DNA of 64,000 nt, from the NCBI GenBank assembly GCA_009192285.1, contig WBVU01000015.1, positions 1,128,190 through 1,192,189 of the forward strand, written 5' to 3'. The position numbers and the translations under genes were made by a program. Position 1 is the first letter of the stretch; every line of letters starts with the position of its first letter. Positions 57,017 to 64,000 of this stretch are shown one piece after another. Below the pieces are notes generated by a model. It had not been told where the DNA came from. It saw only the letters and a program-made list of their open reading frames with translations, and did not search any database. This DNA comes from Morchella semilibera (taxonomy: Eukaryota > Ascomycota > Pezizomycetes > Pezizales > Morchellaceae).

Positions 57017-60000
57017 TTACTCGTAATCATCTTCGTCGTAACTCTCATCGGAAGGGAAATCCTCTGACTCGTCGTCATCGAATTGGCTTTGATCCTCATT
57101 TCTGCTCCATCCCCGCTCATCATCCACCACCATCTCCCCCTCCTCCCCCTCCTCCCCCTCCCCCTCCCCCTGAATAGCCTCCGTAACAGTGCATTCATAC
57201 CGAAAGTCCTTCCCCGTCATTATTTTTCCGTGAAGAATCTGGCCCATGTGCGTAGATGTAAAGGGCTGTCCTTTCCGCCGACAACTCATCAGCTTCTTCA
57301 GGAATGGAACGGGACTTTTAGTAAAAGGACCGGGTTCCATTCCCAAAGCAATACGGGTTGGAGCACTTCCTACGAAACCATCCCTCTCGATGAGACCTCC
57401 CTCCACAGAGGAAACGCTCTTCAAACACAAACCCAGGAAGCTCCCCAGACGCTCGTATGCCTCGTAATCTTTTAGAAAAAGCTGTCCGGAAAAGATGTTG
57501 AGCTGATCCACCAAATCTTTTGGGGCACTCCACCCAGAGCCTGAAATTGGTGGTATAGTGCAAAAATTCAAGTCTTCAAATGTACGCATGTGCTTGGTGA
57601 CTTTTGGTGCATACATATGAAGCCTCACGGCATCATATGAGATTATGGTGGGAAGCAGCTCATTAACTTCATATGGGCTCATTATCACTAGGTATTTGTC
57701 CTCAACGAGACTTGATACCAGCCAGTTCACTGGGGATAGGAAGTCATCCATACATGTCGATCGCGACCCGTCTGTGGTTGTTGTTGTAAAGTCTTTGGTG
57801 ACGAGTAGTTTCTTGCTCCAGGCTTCATTTTGAGACGCTTCCCGTGATTCCTCGAAGAGATTAAAGGCCAGGGTAACAGCCGCGGATCCTCCCAAGATTT
57901 TACCCGACCTCACAAAACCTATTATATCTGGGTGGATGGCATGAGGTCTCGCAGTTACGGGAAGAGGTAGTTCTCTTTGTTGCTCGCGCTCAACCTCAAT
58001 TTCGAGCTCTCGTTCTTGTTCTTCATCTACTTGAGATCCTCTCAGTGATGTAATGGAAAATTTCTTGCAGTTTTCCTCGATCAAAGATACTTCGTGTTGT
58101 CGTTCTTGCGGGATAGGTCCTAAATGGAATAGTTCGTTGTTAGGCTTCAACGGTCCAAATCGTTCTTCTAGAGATTGTGCGTCCGGTTCGACCATTGTTG
58201 ATTCCATTTGCTTAAGATCTTTGTGGTTCCAGGCCACATCCCGGTTTTGGTAGCTAATTCCTTGTCTTGCCCACGTCTGCACGGAATTCTTGGTGCTGAT
58301 GAAAGTTTCATGCATTGACCACCTCAATACATCTGAGACGCTGACAGAGTCCGTTGGACATTTTCGCGCAGCTGTGAGGATCCTATGGTGAATCTCTGGA
58401 GGTGCGCAGAAAATTACTGACTGACCTTGACCAAGCTTTCGCATCCTCATGCACGCTGTACAATATTAGTAGGTATCAAACAACTTTCAAGAAAAGATTA
58501 CTGACCCTGTACAAGTCTGTCTTTTGTCAGATTTGGGCCCAATGTGACCGCCGCTCTGGTTTCTTTTGGTAGCTTTAGGTCTGTACCTCGTGTGTGTACC
58601 TCGTCAAGATACACAAGACACTCGTCCATTTGTTTGGCAAATGCTGATATCATTAACGGTTCCGGGTATCCATCACGAGTAATGACAGTAAGCTCATCTT
58701 CCTCGTTAAAGTAAACAGAAGCCTTGCACTCGGGCACGCGACTGAGCCAATCTCTTGCTACCTCAAAATTCTGTTTTTCCAACACCTGTGCCCCCACATC
58801 AAGGAGAACCCGAATTTGCGGGTCCTGTTGAACCAATTTATCTAGTAAGCTATCAACGTCAAGCCGTTGTTCGTTTTCGCCCTTAGCACACAAGTAACTA
58901 TTCTCTGGTTGCAATAGATAGCTGAGGACCTTTGCGTTTGTGCCCAACTGCCCTTCAGATTCGTGTTGTTTAATCGATAATGGGAGAAGGTGTCGATTAT
59001 CGTTTGTTCCACTAAAGCCAGTTGTTGGATGAGTTTTTGTTTCCGCAATATCCCAACCTGATGACGACAGCTTGTACGGGAACTCCCTTACTTTGGGGAA
59101 CACCACCCAAGCCAGGTAAAAGTCAATGACTGCTTTGTTATGTCGAAAGCGGGGGAATATAAGATTTATGCGCTGTTGTTTATCAGCCAAATTAATACCA
59201 CTTAATTCTCGTAGCGTTGTTGGCAAAGTTGTGTCTTTTTCAACCCAAAATTCGTACTCCATTCCCGGGTTATCGGATTTTAAGAGAGTCGCAAAGCAAT
59301 GTTCCAATTGCGACTCCGTCAAACCAGCGTAGTAGTAACTAAGACAAGTCAGAGTAATTACAACGTCTGGATGGCTGAATTCTGCCCTCTGTGCTGGGCA
59401 ATCCTTCGCCCGATATGGAACGGCCAACATCGAACGGCTTAGGTCCAAGCCATACTCTACTCGCCACCGTTTTTTCCTCAACATGTTGCACAGAATGTCA
59501 CCAGCTATTAAGCCTCTTAGTAACAACAGAGAAAGTCTTGATGTCTCGTCTATATCCTTGAATAGAGGCTCACTTTCAGCCTCTGTCATACCCTTATCTG
59601 TGACGAATTTAATCGCTAGTTCGCGGATGTAATCAGGAAAGAGTCTGAAGGAAACGGTTTTGAGGCGGCCTACAAACACGTCTTCGGTAATTCGGGACAC
59701 CAATTCATCTCCGGATTCGGGCTCCAGAATACGGATAATCGGAAAACTCCCCGGAAAGCTTTGGGGAATGTACTTTACTTCTAAGCCTCCCACAGTCGTG
59801 GCATGCACCTGTATATGACCAAAGATCTCCTGCACAATGGTCCAACGACTTGGAGAAAGCTCTACAGGGTTACTAACACCAACAGTATATATGAGCTCGT
59901 TCTTTGTGTGTAAGATTTCGTCACTCTCGTCAAGGATGTCTCGCGAATTCCTCTCAAGCCAGCGCTGGCACTGAATCAATGCTGTGGCGACACCCTTATC

Positions 60001-63000
60001 TCCTTTGTGCATGAAAAGGAGGTCAAGCCCCATGAGTTTAAAGGACAAAAGATGCTCTGGTTGAACCAGAAGAATCCCTCCAACCTCCATACACTCTTGA
60101 TATAGATCTCGAATACTTTCTGCGGCACTCTCATCCAACTTTACGTTCCGAGAGAAAGGCATGTAGAAGATCCGTCTGTTTGCTAGTCCGCCCAATTTTT
60201 GCACAAGTAACCGGAACATCTGTCCAGATAACGGCTTCAAAACAACGACCCGAACAAGCTTCTTACCATCTGCTAAGGCCGCAGAAATAATAGGCACAAT
60301 GACCGAGGATTTTCCTTCCCCCATATTTAATTGCAGAGTCTGGTTTTTTCCAGAGGAAGGCGCGATCATTTCTAGCGCAATTTGCGTTTGAACAGGGCGT
60401 ACGAGGATGTTGTTGTCAATGGATATGAGAAGCCAGTCTGGATAGGCAGCTTGATTCCGTCCTTGACCACCAGGGTTCTCCAATTCTCTAACAAAATCGT
60501 CGCCTCCGTTCTCAAAGTAGTCTAAAAGGCGTTCAGCACGTTGAAACATAGCCACTGCTTCGCCATACTCTATGAGTGTTTGCTTCCATCCAGGGCTTAA
60601 ATCCACCGAGGCATTACTTGCTAGCCGCTGAAGCAATGATATGGGTGATATGTTTGGCCACAGGCCTGCCATTCCTATTAGGTTTTGAGCCTCTGATATT
60701 GGCCCTAGTGTTTTCTCGATAATCTTGAAGATTGACTGCGTACGATTTTCGGACTGCAATCGATGCTTGAATAATGCTTCCTTTGATGGTAATCCTGAAG
60801 TTACCGCTGCGCTTCCTTTCTGGAGAGCTTCATAACTCGTAAGCATGTTATTAGCATACTCTTTCTCGAACTGATTGGAGTGTGCCTCCTCGAGCTCCAG
60901 TAATAGTGACTTCAGCTCATTTTCGCCTTGAGATATGGTTGGCTGCATGTTTATAGGGATTGGAATGCCGGTAATATCTGGTGGAATTCTCGAAAATATT
61001 CCTTCTAGTGTGACCTTGGAGTATGAAGGAGCCCTGACCCTCCTATGTGGATCAAATGCATACTTTGGGCGGACTTCTTTGGGCCACAGGTCCATGTTGG
61101 ATAACTCTTTTTGAACCTCGTCAATATGCCTATAAAGTTCCGTATTTTTGTAGCAGCTCTCAAATATTGGAAAGATGTTATTCATTGCACTTCCAACATC
61201 AAGGTGTGTATACACCTCCATAGAGCCGCTTGGTGGAGCGTTGGGCTTAAGACAAGGCCATTGAGACTGCAGAAATGAAAATAAAATCTCCGCCTGGGAT
61301 TGCCAACTACTTTCGTATGTATTTTTTCGGCGTCGGTGCAGTTTTGATGCCTTTTCTCCGGGTCTCGGTGGAAGGAGGGCCTCCGGACTATGCTCAAACT
61401 TAACCACACAACTTTTCACCAGCCCTACCTGCAGTTGAGGCCTTTCTCCATCATTTATTACGTACGATGAGAACGGTGGCGGGTCGATACGTGAGAAGTT
61501 TTTATTTGTCATGAATGCCAATAACGTGCCAATGATTGGCATATCCTGTTTTCCTGAATACGCAATTGTGCATAACACAAACATCAACTGATATTTACTC
61601 CGAGGTACGGTAGTTCGAAGAGCATTGTATAGATCAACCCAGCAGGAACCGAGATGCAAGTTCAGGGCCTCGCGATTATAACGAAGCGCCATGGCTCTAT
61701 CCGAAGCACCAGAAACCCTTCCCCAGCTTTTGAATAAAGTCTTCAAATCATGGCATATCTCTAGATTCGAGGACCAGTCTTCGACGGATCTTACAATATC
61801 CCAGACCTGATTCTTCAATTTATCGTTTAAGGGAATAAAATCCCGCGAATTATAAATCGAATCATTGAGTTCGGTGTAATTTGAGCCCCCAAACTCGTCC
61901 CTTCGGATTATAGAATAACGAATGGCTGCTCTGACCAATAAATGATTGCTACCACTGGGTGAAAAAGTCTCCGATCCCAATGCGTTACCGTCGACTCTAA
62001 ACATATGAAAGCGGCGTGCGTGTTCGAAAATTGAGGTTACAAGCAGCTGAAAATCCTCGTGCTGCGCAAGACACGACAGATCGTTCCATTTTATCGTCTG
62101 CATAACCTTCTTATGCGTCGGATAGTAAACGCGGGGTGGGGTAAGCGACATTATCAGCTTTAGAAGCTTAATCTCCTCTTCCCCCAGCTTTTGGAAGGAC
62201 CATGTTGTCGCTGATCTAAGATTTGCAAGCGCCTCCTCAGTACCCGTACGTCGGGTAAGTTTATCCGGCAAACAATGTGTAGTCAAGGCATGGAGGTATA
62301 TTTTGAAGAGATGACTGGTTAGACTGTCGTTTCCTACCAGTCGCCCGAGCTTTGTATCGATCACGTAGTGAAGGTAGGAAACTCTATCCAACTCGTCGTT
62401 ATCCGTCTCTACCTCAACTCTAACATGATTTCCCTTGATTGAATAGCTGACATCGCCATATGGAATGATAATACTGCGTACCGATTTCTGACGCATAACG
62501 AGTCGGTTCACGAGGCCAGTGAATGTCCCAGTATCTTGACTAAAATCAACAACCATGCCCCGGAATTGCCGGCACTCAATCTCGCCTTTCTCATTTATAA
62601 AAAAATCCAACTTTAGTCGAGGTAAATGGATTAAGACCGTGCGACTATCGAGTGCAAAGGTTACATCGATATACTTTGGTGGTTCCAACCTACCCAATAC
62701 TGAAGTTATCATGGAAAATGAAGCTTTTCGATTGTCCATCATACGTTCATCTCGCAGTACCATGCGAGAGACCAGCCCTAAATAACTCAAGCGCCAATTT
62801 GAGGGCGATGATTTCCACGGTTCGCACCTGGGCCTGAACTCGAGAACACGGGTCTTGATTTCCAGCCAATGGAAGTAGTTTTTGGTAAACCCGGCTGGAA
62901 AGTCGCCTTGTAATTTTGTGTGGGGTACAAGCTCATACTCGACCCCATTGATCTGAGCTTTTATGAGGAGCTCGTCTTGATGCATACCAAAATGTACCTT

Positions 63001-64000
63001 TGGAGTTCGTCAGAAATTTCCCTGTGGTCAAGGGCATGGGGGTATACCTGATGTCCGAAGATCTGATGCCGGGCTTGGAACACCATCCCAGGGAGGTTTG
63101 ACGGGAATACATCGAAAACTTTCTAAAAGCAGGCCTTTGTCAGCCTCAGCCCCGGAGCTTAGATCCAAATACTGACCTCTGAGAACAATCGTTTATAAGT
63201 GGGGTGTAGGGTATAGCTTGCCCCCATTCTAGAAAGCGGTAATCCATCCACAAGTAGTTGACCACTAAGCAAGTTGTACCGCACCTCCTGTGACACGTTT
63301 CCGGATATTGGAGTAGTATTTGATTTCATCCATCTGCTATCGGTCGTACCAAGGGGTTCCCATGGTGACCCTGCTTTATATGCTGTCCACACCCGTGAAA
63401 TACATTTATTGAGACCATCATTATTCGAAAGTATCAACCGCCGAAGGTGATCTTCAATTGCGACAGATAATCTTCGATCCCTATCTAGAAGAAAGCAAGT
63501 ATGGAGAGGAAAAGTGTCTATGCTTGCAGGAGTGTTGTTATGAATGATTATGGCGCATTCGACCAAAGTTGCGACATCTCCTCCCGAGCTCAGGACATGC
63601 CAAAAGTCACTGTGATCAACATCATAGGTTGCTCGGCATATGGCAGCCATTTCTAATGCCCGATTCTTCAAATCCTCCAACTGGCCCTCCTTCTCGCATT
63701 CCTGTATGTTGCCAGCCAACTGACGAATCCATTTGAATGTTACAGCACGGGCCCTGCGCAACAAGCGAAATGCGCAATTTCTAACATCCGAACTACTCGC
63801 GGCGGTCAAAAGACGAGTAGTTAACCATATCGCTGACTTTGCAGAAACTCCCTCCAACCAGTTGGCCTCGATACTAGAAAGCAAACTAGAAAGTTCTTGG
63901 AGGAGATTACCCCCAAAGACAGGATCTTCGAGTATTGCAAAGCATTTCCGAGTCGCACTCAAGTTATCACTATCAGGAGGCCCGGTAAACCATGCAGCTT
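57017..64000 (-). CDS. Giant DUF3638/DUF3645-type protein (partial, 5' end outside the window)
   Basis: Four exons are visible: 63177..64000 (continuing past the edge), 63048..63122, 58506..62997 and 57017..58455, together about 2,275 residues of C-terminal sequence. It belongs to the ~3,000-residue fungal family carrying DUF3638 and DUF3645, often labelled ubiquitinyl hydrolase without direct proof. The nucleotide-binding-like motif LQLNMGEGKSSVIVPIISAA (about 60,320) is followed by IFYMPFSRNVKLD, LVQPEHLLSFKLMGLDLLFM and a DEAD-like ILDESDEILHTKNELIYTVG (about 59,930), a layout recalling helicase or SecA-type ATPases. The last 60 residues are acidic and end ESYDEDDYE. The 4.5-kb exon is uninterrupted. 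Upstream the frame stays open to base 64000, so the true start lies beyond. Function is unknown. Confidence 0.88.

Overview
This is nuclear DNA of a filamentous ascomycete (Pezizomycotina). The evidence is short introns (about 45-130 nt, GT...AG, many with a CTAAC-like branch site), very small exons, and a protein set typical of filamentous fungi: the NADPH oxidase NoxB, the chitin synthase III activator Skt5/Chs4, and a giant DUF3638-type protein. I cannot fix the class or species from sequence alone; a member of the Pezizomycetes is only a guess. No prokaryotic, viral or retrotransposon coding region was recognised.

Layout: a WD40 protein CMR1 (-, cut by the left edge); an Mtf2-like mitochondrial protein (+, frame-disrupted); complex I subunit NDUFS8 (-) and mitochondrial acyl carrier protein (+) as a divergent pair; VPS74/GOLPH3 (+); an Avo2-like ankyrin protein (-); a mitochondrial carrier (+); NoxB (-); Skt5/Chs4 (+); an OXR1-type TLDc protein (-, frame-disrupted); splicing factor Syf1 (+); a small secreted cysteine-rich protein (+); an E2-like/F-box-like fusion protein (+); autophagy protease Atg4 (-); Sqs1 with R3H, G-patch and an extra chromodomain-like segment (+); the J-protein Jjj1 (-); and a giant DUF3638 protein (-, running off the right edge). 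These are mostly unrelated housekeeping genes. The clearest functional pairing is NDUFS8/ACP, both tied to respiratory complex I and sharing one 673-bp promoter region.

The long spaces between genes (16.3-19.7, 22.8-26.6, 34.1-37.5, 40.2-43.0 and 48.9-54.0 kb) hold the unusual material. There are four copies of one tRNA-derived SINE with intact A and B boxes, several small inverted-repeat (MITE-like) elements, some with visible target-site duplications, and a degenerate minisatellite. G or C mononucleotide runs reach 20 bases. A palindromic octamer, TACATGTA, occurs 38 times by hand count, about one being expected by chance, and lies almost entirely outside exons.

Three host genes (CMR1, the Mtf2-like gene, OXR1) show conserved protein split over several frames by one-base shifts. 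Long genes nearby, such as the 4.5-kb exon of the DUF3638 gene, are intact. Draft-sequence errors in GC-rich homopolymers and true gene decay are both possible for the three.
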